Source: Symbiodinium natans (lineage: Eukaryota; Sar; Dinophyceae; Suessiales; Symbiodiniaceae). From it: a stretch of 64,000 nt of DNA. Below, piece after piece: positions 32,155-41,604 of this stretch (within the stretch, counting starts at the first letter, position 1; every line of letters begins with the position of its first letter). The position numbers were made by a program, and so were the translations under genes. Under the pieces are notes generated by a model. That model was not told the origin of the DNA, made no database searches, and saw only the letters and a program-made list of their open reading frames with translations. The stretch is taken from the NCBI GenBank assembly GCA_905221605.1, contig CAJNDS010000349.1, positions 27,501 through 91,500 on the forward strand, given 5' to 3'.

Positions 32155-34038
32155 ATGGGTGGAGGAGGGTCGAAGGGCAGGGGCAAGAGCAAGAGCCCAG
32201 GCCCTAAGGGCCGAAGGGGCCCGCCCACGATCGACGACGTGCAGCGTATGCTAGTCCGATGCATGCGGCACGGCGAAGCTGGTTGTAGAGGCCGGTTCGC
32301 TCCGGGCGGCCTCTACCCGGTTGATGAGTTGATCGAGCAACTCGGCATCACCATCAACCAGTACAACCAGGCGGTCGCGCACGACGCCAACCAGCGGAAG
32401 CCGAGGTTGGATACCTCGCACGCTGGCTTCCTGCGTGCCTTTCAAGGCCACTCGGCCGATTGCGGCCATCCTATGGGGTTCATGATGGAGGGTCTAAGTG
32501 AGACCGCCATCAACGATCTTAAAGACCGGTATGGCCCGGCCATGTGGCACGGCACGGACCTGCATGTCGTGCCAAGCCTGATTCAGAACGGCTTGATCCC
32601 CGGCGGCGGGCCGGGAGGCCGCCTCGGGGTGCACTACGTCCTAGGCCACTGCCCCACGCAGTGGGAGGACGGGAGACGCGGGTTCCGCCGCGGATCGACT
32701 TGCATAGTCGAAGTCCGGTTGGCGGTCCTGCGGGACGCCGGAGTGCCTATCTATTCGGGAGCGGATGGGGTGGCTCTCACTGGCCAGATTAGAGCCACCG
32801 GCATCTCCCGCATCTGGGCACTCCCCAAAGGCTCGCCTGTTTACTCAGTCTTAATTGCTGAGTTAGAAGTGGATCGGTTGATCCAGCATGTCGACCTAAG
32901 GAGTTTAGGCGACACCAGTGCGGGCCCCCACCCGCCATTGGGGCGAGGACCGAGACTGGGCACGGTCCAAGCGTCCCAAGCTGCTGCGGCCAGCAGTGGC
33001 GCGGCGAGCTCCTCGACGGTTGTGCTGGCCCCGGCGGGCCGTGTCATGGCCGCGGGGGCCGCCCAACCTGTTACCCCTCCTAAGGCCGCGCCTAAGGCCA
33101 AAGGGCGTCCCTCAGGGGCTCCTAAGACTTCGATCGTTCCAGCGAAGCCCAAGGTGTACCCTAGGCGCAACGTCCCTGGCCCCAATGTCCTCGAGGCCGA
33201 AGACTCGCTCGAGGAAGAGGCAGCCCAAGAAGCTGAAGGTGTCGAGGAAGATAGTTCCAGCTCGGATCTTCCCGACACGCGGGCGCCTCCAGCCGCGGTC
33301 AAGGTGAAGGAGGACGAAGAGCCCGCTGGTGGGGCCCAGGCCGAGAGCACAGAGGAAGGGTTCCTCGAGCTTGGCCAATCGGTGGTCAGCAGCGCGAAGG
33401 AGTACCTCGCGCGGTCCGAAGCTCTTCTGAGAGCGCAGAAGCTCCAGTCGAAGATACTGGAGGTGGCGGGAACCGCGATGGTGAAGCTAGAAAAGATCAC
33501 CAAGCGTGAGGAATCCCTCAAAACACTGCGCCGAGAGGGAGAGAGTCGGGCGGCCGGGGAAGGCGCCGACGGGGAAGAGGTGTCTGACGATGGTCAGGAC
33601 GCCCCCGGGGGTGCGGGATCGAGTAGTTCCGCCAGGCCCTCAGGAGGCGGGACCGCCCAGTCCGCCCCGGCCCCAGAGGAGCCTCGCCCCAACGCTGACG
33701 GCCACTATGGATGCTCAGCTCCTGGATGCGGGCTGGCCTTTGAGTCGCTGGTGCAGTACCACTTGCATCAGGCGGCCTGCCATGGCGCCTCTCTTCCGCC
33801 CAACCTGGGGATCAGCCCCTCCGCACCTCTTGACCCTTTTCGTCAAGACTGGCGGGGACGGTTGTTCCGCCGAGGAAAGGACGGTGAGTATGGGGAGGTG
33901 CCCATGCTCCGAGTGATTCGGTACCACAAAGCCAACGGGTACGATCACTCGAAGGTCCCGCTCCTGAAGAGAGGGGACCGAATCCAGCTTGAGGACGGGT
34001 CGCACCACATTTATGGTGGTAGTCATCCGCCGGGGTGA
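32155..34038 (+). CDS. Tpt1/KptA RNA 2'-phosphotransferase domain protein with C2H2 finger
   Basis: 627 codons from ATG. The N-terminus MGGGGSKGRGKSK fits the myristoylation consensus M-G-x3-S-K plus a basic cluster. Residues about 30-235 match Tpt1/KptA: MRHGEAG (Arg-His), PGGLYPVDELI, FLRAFQGHS (Arg and Q-G-H), MWHGTDLHVVPSLIQNGLIP, GGRLGVHYVLG, then IYSGADGVALTGQI. Known members use NAD+ to remove a splice-junction 2'-phosphate from RNA, and some ADP-ribosylate nucleic-acid 5'-phosphates. The middle is low complexity and acidic with a helical region. A C2H2-like finger (CSAPGCGLAFESL, then HLHQAACH) lies near residues 520-545. The next ORF overlaps its end in another phase. The position downstream of RT and before the 3' LTR marks it as cargo of the LTR unit. 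The host role is unknown. Confidence 0.8.
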   Translation: MGGGGSKGRGKSKSPGPKGRRGPPTIDDVQRMLVRCMRHGEAGCRGRFAPGGLYPVDELIEQLGITINQYNQAVAHDANQRKPRLDTSHAGFLRAFQGHSADCGHPMGFMMEGLSETAINDLKDRYGPAMWHGTDLHVVPSLIQNGLIPGGGPGGRLGVHYVLGHCPTQWEDGRRGFRRGSTCIVEVRLAVLRDAGVPIYSGADGVALTGQIRATGISRIWALPKGSPVYSVLIAELEVDRLIQHVDLRSLGDTSAGPHPPLGRGPRLGTVQASQAAAASSGAASSSTVVLAPAGRVMAAGAAQPVTPPKAAPKAKGRPSGAPKTSIVPAKPKVYPRRNVPGPNVLEAEDSLEEEAAQEAEGVEEDSSSSDLPDTRAPPAAVKVKEDEEPAGGAQAESTEEGFLELGQSVVSSAKEYLARSEALLRAQKLQSKILEVAGTAMVKLEKITKREESLKTLRREGESRAAGEGADGEEVSDDGQDAPGGAGSSSSARPSGGGTAQSAPAPEEPRPNADGHYGCSAPGCGLAFESLVQYHLHQAACHGASLPPNLGISPSAPLDPFRQDWRGRLFRRGKDGEYGEVPMLRVIRYHKANGYDHSKVPLLKRGDRIQLEDGSHHIYGGSHPPG

Positions 34039-36883
34039 TGACCCCGAGCTGGATCCCGCTCCAGAGAGTAGCGGTGGAGGGTCCACGCCCAAGAGCGAGC
34101 CCACGGAGGAGGCCGAGCCGGGACCTCCGCGGGAGGCCGCTCCGCGCGGGCGGGCCCTCGAGCCGCCGAAGAGCGACGTTCAGCAACGCCTTGCAGAGCG
34201 TCGTTCCAAGCGGGATTATTCGCCAGACCTGGTGACGCCTCTCGACGATCTCCATGCCCAGGAGATCGATTCCTTCTTCGCGGGCGACCCAGCCGCGGAC
34301 AGCCTTGACGTCATTCTGATGCGCGCCGAGGTTCGCACTGAGTCCCACCTCAACGTTGGCCGGGAGCAGAAAGAGCCCCTGGTCAAGGAGGAACAGGAGG
34401 AGGAAGCTGAGGTTGTCAAAGACGAGGAGGTCTCGGTTGAGATGGAGGCGGGCACCGCGGATGAGGCGGACGATGTCGCGCTAGCCTACGTCGAAGGCCG
34501 CTTTTACCCCTACGGCAGCTGGCGGTGCTTCTTCTGCGAAGCCATCAACCCGGTTACCGAGGACCAGTGCCTCACCACGCACGCGGGCGGCCCGAATGCG
34601 GGCGCCCCGTGCGACGGCCGATGGATCAATGGGATCGACATCGGGTGGTGGGAGGTAGATCCTCAAACCGCGCCAGAGCAATGGAGGCGGAGGTTTTCTG
34701 CCGAAGAGCTTGAAGAACAACAAGCGCGGGCAGATGCCGCGAGGCTCCTCAGCGATGAGGAACTCGCTGAAGCCCTCCAGGCGGCCGAGGAGGCGCAGGC
34801 GGCCGAGCGCGCCAAGAAGCGAGAGCGGCGCCAGGCGGAGAAGGCGGAGCGCGATGATCACATCAGCGAGGCGCTCCGCATAGCAGGGTGGCAGTGCCCT
34901 AACTGCTATGAATGGAACCTTTCATTCAGGCAGCTGTGCTTTCGGTGCAGCACGCCTCTCCGCTTGGCAGAGGTCGTTTCTCGCGGGATCCCTGATCCGC
35001 GGCGCGGCGAAGAGAGGGACTCGGGCTCCGAAAGCAGCCAGGACGAGCTGGAGTACGAGATCCTTCTGGCCAATCGTGCGATGGACCAAGAAACCATCCA
35101 ACCTCTTCTTAGAAACAAACACAAGAAGAGGGGCGGCAAGCGACGTCGCGAAGAGGCGACGTACGGCAAGGGCCGCGACCCTTCGAGTGCTTGGGCAGAC
35201 GCCCGTGGCAAAGGCCAGGGCAAGCCGAAGGGCAGAGGCAAGTCCGATGCCAAGGGCAAGCCCAAGGGGAGGGGCAGGTACGCCTGGGGCGCTTACGCCG
35301 CGGGCATTATTGCCGCGCTCCAACCCCGCCCAAGCACAAGCTGGGTCCCAGCCTTCCCGTGCGGGTCGGCCCGGCCGCCGCCAAGTGTTCCGCTTCCGCC
35401 GCGGACCCCCTTTTTCCTGGGTCGCGGGCTCCTCAATCGGTTGATGCACGCCCTCAACGGGAACATCAACGGCTGGTGGGGCCTGGCGGCTGCAGCGTCG
35501 GCGCCGATTGCCTTGCAGTTGCACCGCGGGGTTGTGCATGTTGTCGAGGACTCCATGCACGCGGTTGCAACGATTTCGGCCGACGTTGTCGAGGAAATCG
35601 GTCATGGGGCCAGGCGGACCGTGTGGGTCGCCGGAACAGCCATCACTCTGGTAGTAGTGATCTTGTGCGGCGCTGTTCTGTGGTACGTGAGTCGTGCCGT
35701 TGCCAATCGCATTGCGCATATGCGACATGGCAACACCGCGGCCCCTGAGGCGCGGCTGTCTCAACTCCTTGGCTCTGAAGCGACGTTTGAGGTCGCGAGC
35801 ACTAAGAAAGGGGTGACCCATAAAGTTTGGGTGCACCTCAAGGAGGAGACAGCTGCCTGTGGCTGTCGTGCTTACCTGGCAGAGGGACGTTGCGGGCATT
35901 GCGATGCCGCAATGGACACCGCTCGTTCCCTAGGGTTTTTGCACGCGGCCCAGCGAGGCGCGGGTCCTGCGCTCACAGACTCCATTCGGAGTACCGCCTC
36001 CGAAGCCCTGGCTAAGGGTAAGGTTGTGTTGGGTTTGGGGAACAGTGAAGGATGTTTCTCCCAACTTGCGGCCAAGAGCCGCGGGCTCTCCTGCTTTCAG
36101 GGGCTCGCGGGTCGTGACCTGGCCGCGGCCCCAGCAGATGGAGCGAGCGCAGCCCACGCACATTCCGGCTTCGTGCAACGGGCCGCCACTGCCACTGTGG
36201 CGCGCACACCCAGCCGAAGGAACAAGGGCCCAGCCCCCGCTAGGAGTTCTCCAGTCAAAGAAGCGGAATTCCTTGCGGGCGGGCCATACGTTCAGGCCGC
36301 CCAAACGCTGCTTGGGTCTGGAGCAGCGGAGGATGTGATCTACATCCGGGCGTACAGCTTAGATTGCCCATCCTGCATCGAGGCAATCGAAGCGTCGCTT
36401 GGCAAGGGCGCAAGCGTTCGGATTGTCGCCGACATGGGACAATGCCACCGCACCAAACTTCAGTGGCAAGCGTTGAAACGCTTGGCGGCTGCAGGTGCCG
36501 AGGTGAAGGTGGGTTGTGGCACATCCGTGCGCGACGCCTATGCTCGCGACGGCCGCGGGGCTAAGGTAGGCACCGGGATTCAAGGGCTGCACCATGCCAA
36601 GGCCCTTTGCCTACTGCGGCCTGATGGCGCGGTGGTGCTGATTGGGAGCCTCAATTTTACCACAAGCAGCAAAGCCAATGCGGAGGCAGGGCTTAGGCTT
36701 GAGGTCCCCAAGACGCACCCGGTCGCGCAGTCCTACATTGAGGATTTCCAGAGGGTGTCGGCTGAGGCATTCTCCCTCGATGAGGCGGTCGCAAGGCGCC
36801 CTCAGTTGGAGCGAGCCAGTAGCTCCAACGTTGCTGGCAACGCCACTCGTGCCCCCAACACTGCTCCACAGGGTATCGAGTAG
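34013..36883 (+). CDS. RanBP2-type finger / membrane / SWIM-like / PLD-Nuc-like protein
   Basis: About 956 codons from the ATG at 34,013, which overlaps the stop of the Tpt1 ORF (34,036-34,038); the frame is open slightly upstream. From the N-terminus: acidic disorder; a RanBP2-like finger (WRCFFCEAINPVTEDQC) near residue 170; a charged helix; a canonical RanBP2 finger (W-x-C-x2-C-x10-C-x2-C, WQCPNC...CFRC) near 291-314; a basic Gly/Lys stretch; one membrane segment (AITLVVVILCGAVLWYV) near 540-560; a SWIM-like C-x-C...C-x-H (ACGCRAYL, GRCGHC) near 615-630; and a PLD/Nuc-like domain near 772-895 with LHHAKALCLL (H-x-K) and IGSLNFTTSS (G-S-x-N). The Asp of the classical HKD motif is shifted. 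One half-site per chain is typical of Nuc-type enzymes, which dimerise to form one active site. It could be a nuclease acting on cDNA or RNA; that is inference. Confidence 0.75.
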   Translation: MVVVIRRGDDPELDPAPESSGGGSTPKSEPTEEAEPGPPREAAPRGRALEPPKSDVQQRLAERRSKRDYSPDLVTPLDDLHAQEIDSFFAGDPAADSLDVILMRAEVRTESHLNVGREQKEPLVKEEQEEEAEVVKDEEVSVEMEAGTADEADDVALAYVEGRFYPYGSWRCFFCEAINPVTEDQCLTTHAGGPNAGAPCDGRWINGIDIGWWEVDPQTAPEQWRRRFSAEELEEQQARADAARLLSDEELAEALQAAEEAQAAERAKKRERRQAEKAERDDHISEALRIAGWQCPNCYEWNLSFRQLCFRCSTPLRLAEVVSRGIPDPRRGEERDSGSESSQDELEYEILLANRAMDQETIQPLLRNKHKKRGGKRRREEATYGKGRDPSSAWADARGKGQGKPKGRGKSDAKGKPKGRGRYAWGAYAAGIIAALQPRPSTSWVPAFPCGSARPPPSVPLPPRTPFFLGRGLLNRLMHALNGNINGWWGLAAAASAPIALQLHRGVVHVVEDSMHAVATISADVVEEIGHGARRTVWVAGTAITLVVVILCGAVLWYVSRAVANRIAHMRHGNTAAPEARLSQLLGSEATFEVASTKKGVTHKVWVHLKEETAACGCRAYLAEGRCGHCDAAMDTARSLGFLHAAQRGAGPALTDSIRSTASEALAKGKVVLGLGNSEGCFSQLAAKSRGLSCFQGLAGRDLAAAPADGASAAHAHSGFVQRAATATVARTPSRRNKGPAPARSSPVKEAEFLAGGPYVQAAQTLLGSGAAEDVIYIRAYSLDCPSCIEAIEASLGKGASVRIVADMGQCHRTKLQWQALKRLAAAGAEVKVGCGTSVRDAYARDGRGAKVGTGIQGLHHAKALCLLRPDGAVVLIGSLNFTTSSKANAEAGLRLEVPKTHPVAQSYIEDFQRVSAEAFSLDEAVARRPQLERASSSNVAGNATRAPNTAPQGIE

Positions 36884-37571
36884 GCTGCGGCCAGTCGGCG
36901 CGGCGTGGTATGCATCCACGCATTATCAGAGCAGGCGTTGCAGCACGGCACGTTGCTTCGCCAACCTTTTGCATTTTCTTTTGCTTGACTGCGGGTGAAA
37001 AGCCGCGGCAGGTTGGAAACCTGCCCATTTTGCATTCCCCGCACCTTTCTCCTCCGCCCTGCCTGTGGCCCCTCGTGCTGAGGGTGCTCTTTTGCAGGTG
37101 CTGCGGACCGTGTCCTGGTCGCGGCAATGCGCTCGCCGAAGCGCGTGTGAGTTGCATTGCCTGCGGCACAAGCCATGTGCGCGGCTCTCGCTGAGTCTGG
37201 TAGCCCGTAGGGTAGTTCCGGATAGGTGAGTAGCCGTAGCCGTAGCTTAGGACCGGTAGTGTACAGTGTACCATTTGTACCATAGTCTGCGTACTGGCAG
37301 CTAGAGACCAGCTCGAGGATTCAAGAGCCTCGCCCACCAGCAAAAGGGTGAGGACCTCCTGGGAAAGGGTGGTTAAGGGTTGCTGAGGGTTGCCGTCGTC
37401 GTGCGTTCGTGTGGTGGTGCGGGCTAGCGTCCCTGCCGCATGCCAATGCTCATGATGTGCGGACCACCGCGGTCGCACGCGACACCCTCTCCCTTCCCTT
37501 TCTGTGTTCAGCGCGAGTGCCTGCTGCACTCCGAGCTCGAGATGAGCTGGAAGCCTCGGCTGAGGGGCGAA
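36884..37571 (+). other. 3' untranslated part of the LTR unit
   Basis: 688 bp between the PLD ORF stop and the 3' LTR. Contains a bulged-hairpin copy at 37,103-37,123 with an A-T stem pair not used by the other copies. The last bases before the LTR (GAGGGGCGAA) are purine-rich, compatible with a short polypurine tract. No coding sequence is recognised. Confidence 0.55.
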
Positions 37572-37867
37572 TGTGAGCAGGTCTAAGCACGCACGTTGCA
37601 TGTGCAGAGCTGCCAGAACCAGTACTGTAGTTTTCTTTGCATGTGTAGTTTTGCAATTCGTAACAATGCCAATGTTTTGGCTCAAGTACCGAGCTTGTGC
37701 CTTTGAGCACGGTAGAGTCGTACAGTAGCTCTTAGGTTGCTGTGCGGTCCGACCGGACGCACTCAGGCGTAGCTGCACAAGTGCTTGAACTCGCGAAGTC
37801 GTAAAACAGCGTGACCGGGCTGTGATTGCATTGGCTTAGTGCAAGTCCAGTGCTGGTCGACTTCACA
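37572..37867 (+). repeat. 3' LTR
   Basis: 296 bp, TGTGAG...TTCACA, one mismatch to 4,830-5,125. Carries the same spliced-leader-like string at 37,668-37,686. Followed immediately by the second (TAC)n tract. Confidence 0.93.
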
Positions 37868-37923
37868 TACTACTACTACTACTACTACTACTGCTACTAC
37901 TACTACTACTACTACTACTACTG

Positions 37924-37954
<31 letters not shown>

Positions 37955-38004
37955 GACTACGACTACGACCACGACCACGACCACGACTACTACTACTACT
38001 ACTG

Positions 38005-38035
<31 letters not shown>

Positions 38036-38052
38036 GACTACTACTACTACTG

Positions 38053-38130
<78 letters not shown>

Positions 38131-38368
38131 TACTACTACTTACTACGATTTTTTACGACTCGACCACACCACAACACGACCACGCTACTACTACTACTAC
38201 TACTACTACTACGACTACTACTACTGACTACTACTACGTACTACTACTACTACTACTACTACTACTATACTACTACTACTTACTACTACTACTACTACTA
38301 CTACTATACTACGATACTACTACTACTACTAGACTACGACTACGACTACTACTACTACTACTACTACG

Positions 38369-38459
<91 letters not shown>

Positions 38460-38460
38460 T
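37868..38460. repeat. (TAC)n microsatellite, right part, degenerate
   Basis: About 590 bp of TAC repeat with interspersed TGC, GAC and ACG variants and some frame slips. It continues the microsatellite cut by the LTR unit. The Tyr- and Thr-repeat frames are artefacts. Confidence 0.95.
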
Positions 38461-38560
38461 TTCATTCCAATCGCATCTTGTCTTGTGGGTCGCAAACTGT
38501 CTCTCAGTCTCGCGCTATGCTGCAGTGCTATGCACCGGCTCCAGAGGAGCAGAGAAAGTA
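38459..38560. repeat. About 100-bp repeat bordering the LINE, left copy
   Basis: ATTTCATTCCAATCGCA and the following 80 bases (ending near TGCACCGG) correspond, with many substitutions, to 44,698-44,790 on the other side of the LINE, in the same orientation. Confidence 0.5.
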
Positions 38561-38736
38561 CATACCCAGATGGCTAACCAGAGCTGGCAGTACGCACAAC
38601 AAAGACCTACCTATCGACCACTAGCAGCAAGATTCAAATGACCAGTCAGGATTGAAAGAAGTGAGGATCGGAAATAGCCTCCTAGTGTGAAATTCAAACA
38701 CCAGAGAGGCCAACATAGGCCACCAAATTCACATCA
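38561..38736. other. 3' flank of the LINE
   Basis: A 176-bp stretch without coding potential before the minus-strand LINE frame ends at 38,737. It should hold the LINE 3' UTR; no poly-A tail or tail repeat is visible. Confidence 0.4.
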
Positions 38737-40766
38737 CTATGAAGTGACGTCGGCTGTCAACCATTGCTGTAGCTGGTTCATCTGCTGACTGCGCTTCTGC
38801 CTCGCACCCCGAAGCCGAGCTCCGATGAGCTGCAGGGCTGCACACTCCACCCAGGATCTCAGGTTCTGATGGACCCGGGCTGCACCAGGACGCAGCGACA
38901 CGTCTATCAAAAAGGGTAGCACTTCCCCCAGGCGCTCCTCGTTCGGCGGCTTTGTCGCCTGAAAACGTGTGACATGTTCGGGAACAAGAATTGCCTGTTG
39001 CGTCTGCTTGACCTGCTGAATGAAGGTCTCCATTTTCAGCGGGGTCGGAGCGGGGCAGATCTCCAGGGTTTTCTCGGCGGGGTTCAGATCTTCTCTGGAT
39101 TGGTCAAGAGCGCCTCTGCCCTGGCACCCAGCTCTTGCAACAAGGCCACGAACAGGGTGGTGCGGAGGCTCATTTTCAACTGAGCAGGATCCTTCAACTT
39201 GAGATCTCGCCATTTGGACTTTGACCATTGTCAAAGCCAGCGACTCCTCGCCTGGGACCTTCAGCGCCAAAAAATAGCCTGTGTCTGTTTCCAGACGACC
39301 AAGACTGTCGCCCTGTCGCAGAACGAGAGCCACCAATAGCTTTATCAGTGGGAGCAGGTCGTTGGAAGTAGTCATCGATGAAGCACCCTTTCCGTCTCCC
39401 TTGACCCACTTGTGCTTGCGCCTCGCGGGGGAGCCCGAGTCCAGCTGACGCTTGCCGAGCTGTTGACTGCTCTCTGCTAAGGCCTGCATGCTCGGCAGGA
39501 GTCCGCCTAGCACTGCCATCATCTCTTGGTCGACCGCCGCCGCCTGCTGTCCGGCTCCTGCCCAAGAGATATGACAAAGGATCAAGAAGCTCTGAAAAAC
39601 ATATGTGCAATTGCCTGCATGTTGGCGGGCATCAGAGGTTCTGGCCCCGCAATAGCGACAAGGCGATACTGCTATTTTACGAAGCTGCTTGACTTCAGCC
39701 TCGTACTGCGCTGAATAGCGAGCCCAAATGCTGGCGTGAGATTTCTTGTAATGTTGCCTGATTGCCCTGCCGTCAACCACCCACTGCGTGCAAATCCCAC
39801 AGGTGTGATGAAGGTCGCATTGCGATGCAAACTGAGCAAGAAACTTTCGCCAGCCGTGCGCACGCAAGTACTCCATCTTCTCTGCCTGGGCAACGAGCGG
39901 CGTAACGCCATTGGTATCAGATTGCGAGTTTGAAAGCGACTTCCACATCGAGGCCCCTACCCTCAGCGTTTCATCTGCACCAACAATCGTAGCGCATGAT
40001 ATCTCAGAACCATGTTGACTTGTGCGTCTAAGACCTGGACAACTGTTCTGTTCAATGCGCCTGCGAAGTGAACTCCAAGTGGTGTAGAGGGCTTTGCAGA
40101 ACCTGCACTGCGGAACACCGTTGATTGAATAGGCATCCCTGGTCAAGTACTCAGCCCGGACTGGCGCCTTGACGCCATGAACTTTTCCTTCATGTAGCTT
40201 GAGTTTGTGGAAGTCGGCGTATTGTATTCCACACTCCTGACACTGAAACGTGACTTGAGTTTCGAGGCAAAAATCGAGCTGCAGCAGAGGCCCGCAACGC
40301 ACGCGACCGGCTCGATGTTCTGCAAAGAAGCCACAATTTGTTGGTAATGCTGAAGCAGTGCATCCCTCCCAAAGCAAAGTGGATGATGCGATGCAAGCAA
40401 ACGAGCGACATGCCCCTGACCGCGAAGTAGAATAGCTTCTTGAACTGTGTACTCCGAGATGGATTGTAGAAATTCGGAATCAGATGTTCTATTCACATGT
40501 CTAGGTTTGCGATAGATTGCACGCAAGTGCCGCAGTTTCTGAACATGTACCAGATGCAGACTCGCTTTGGTCATCCCTACAGCTTCCAGCCCGTAATTCT
40601 GACTGGTTTCGACGCAAACCTTCCAAAGCCGGTGTCGTTGACGGATGGAAATGCCACCACGCCCCTGCAAGACTCGCCGTAGTTTGGAGCGGTGCCCGGC
40701 CGCCTGCTGAATCCGAAAAACGCGCCGTCTGTTCTTCAAAAGAGCCATAGGAAAGTATAACGCCAA
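38737..40766 (-). pseudogene. LINE C-terminal region with zinc fingers
   Basis: The part after RT lies in 40,143-40,766 (KLRHLRAIYRKPRHV, a helical region after the thumb) and then 38,737-40,377. The latter has CQECGIQYADFHKLKLHEGK, a C2H2 finger with a following H, CRFCKALYTTW and further C-x2-C pairs (CGICTQW...H, CRYCGARTSDARQHAGNC). C2H2 or CCHC fingers at this position are usual for LINE ORF2 tails. The last 250 codons have no recognisable motif. Confidence 0.6.
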
Positions 40767-41604
40767 GATACTTGTAGGATGTTACTATAGGCAGGTGCCA
40801 CTTCCGAAATTCATTGTAGCAGAACTGTCGCTGGCCAGCAGAGTTTTTACTGATATGCTTGTGAAGCCAGGTCTGAGCTTGTATCCCTTTGACAGAAATG
40901 ACCAAGACTGATTTCTCCCTGTTAATAGTGAGACCCATCTCGAAAAGCACATTCAACACCTCCGCCAGCTCCTCACGCATCTGCCGCAGATCCCGAACAG
41001 CCAACATCATCCATCGGAAATGCAGATCATCAGCATAGGCCGTGGCATGCTCTTGTGACCAGGTAAGACCATTAGAACCGGATGAGCAACGGAGATCAAT
41101 TTGAAACATAACGTAGGCCATATATATGGTCCAGAGGCTGGGAGCCAGTACACATCCTTGTTTAACTCCTTGATTGCGCCGGATTGTGTGCTGTGCTTCA
41201 GCATGCGAACCATGCCTATAGGTACCCGTGTTGTGCCATTCCAAAATGAGAGCAATAAGATCAACATCAACTCCAGCCCACACGAGCATGTCATACATGA
41301 CACGATGCGGCATACTGTCAAAGGCCCGTGTGCAGTCAACGCTAAGTTGGATGCCCCCCGCACACGCCATCCGAATAGCGCCACTTTTCCGATCATGAAT
41401 GGTCATACGCTGTGCACTGACAAGGGCTCTCACCTCACGACAGTGCGCTGCAACCCTAGAAATAGCATCCGCTGCATTCCGATATTTGGTGTAGGCGTAC
41501 TGTGGACAACCAAGAACCAGCGTGTCAAGCGTCTGCTGCAAGCGCCATGTCAGAATCAGCGTATAAGCTTTCGCCGGTGCATCTTGCAGCGCTATGGGCC
41601 GCAA
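40501..41604 (-). pseudogene. LINE reverse transcriptase
   Basis: Contains RPIALQDAPAKAY, VDCTRAFDSMPH (first Asp), NQGVKQGCVLAPSLW, ATAYADDLHF (catalytic YADD, about 41,035) and SYKYLGVILS: fingers through thumb of a non-LTR RT. The frame breaks near 40,650 and continues in 40,143-40,766 (LLKNRRRVFRIQQAAG). Confidence 0.85.

Larger units (their letters stand above)
4830..37867 (+). mobile_element. 33-kb Ty3/gypsy-like LTR unit with nested insertions
   Basis: Bounded by two 296-bp direct repeats that begin TGTGAG and end TTCACA. Contents in order: 5' LTR, leader, gag, in-frame UAG, pol, a nested DIRS-like element, an RT fingers/palm half interrupted by a tandem array, a Tpt1/KptA ORF, a zinc finger/membrane/PLD ORF and the 3' LTR. 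The two LTRs differ at one position in my comparison (T at 4,952, G at 37,694), implying a young insertion, recent gene conversion or an assembly effect. The split of RT into a thumb half inside pol and a palm half far downstream is not canonical. It could reflect a rearrangement, or a second copy of the family recombined into the first. Confidence 0.8.

Noticed and set aside
37826-38624. Tyr-repeat and Thr-repeat frames
   Set aside because: Read-through of the degenerate (TAC)n tract in different phases.
38561-38736. tRNA-derived SINE tail or tRNA gene beside the LINE
   Set aside because: No A-box/B-box pair at plausible spacing and no cloverleaf could be drawn.
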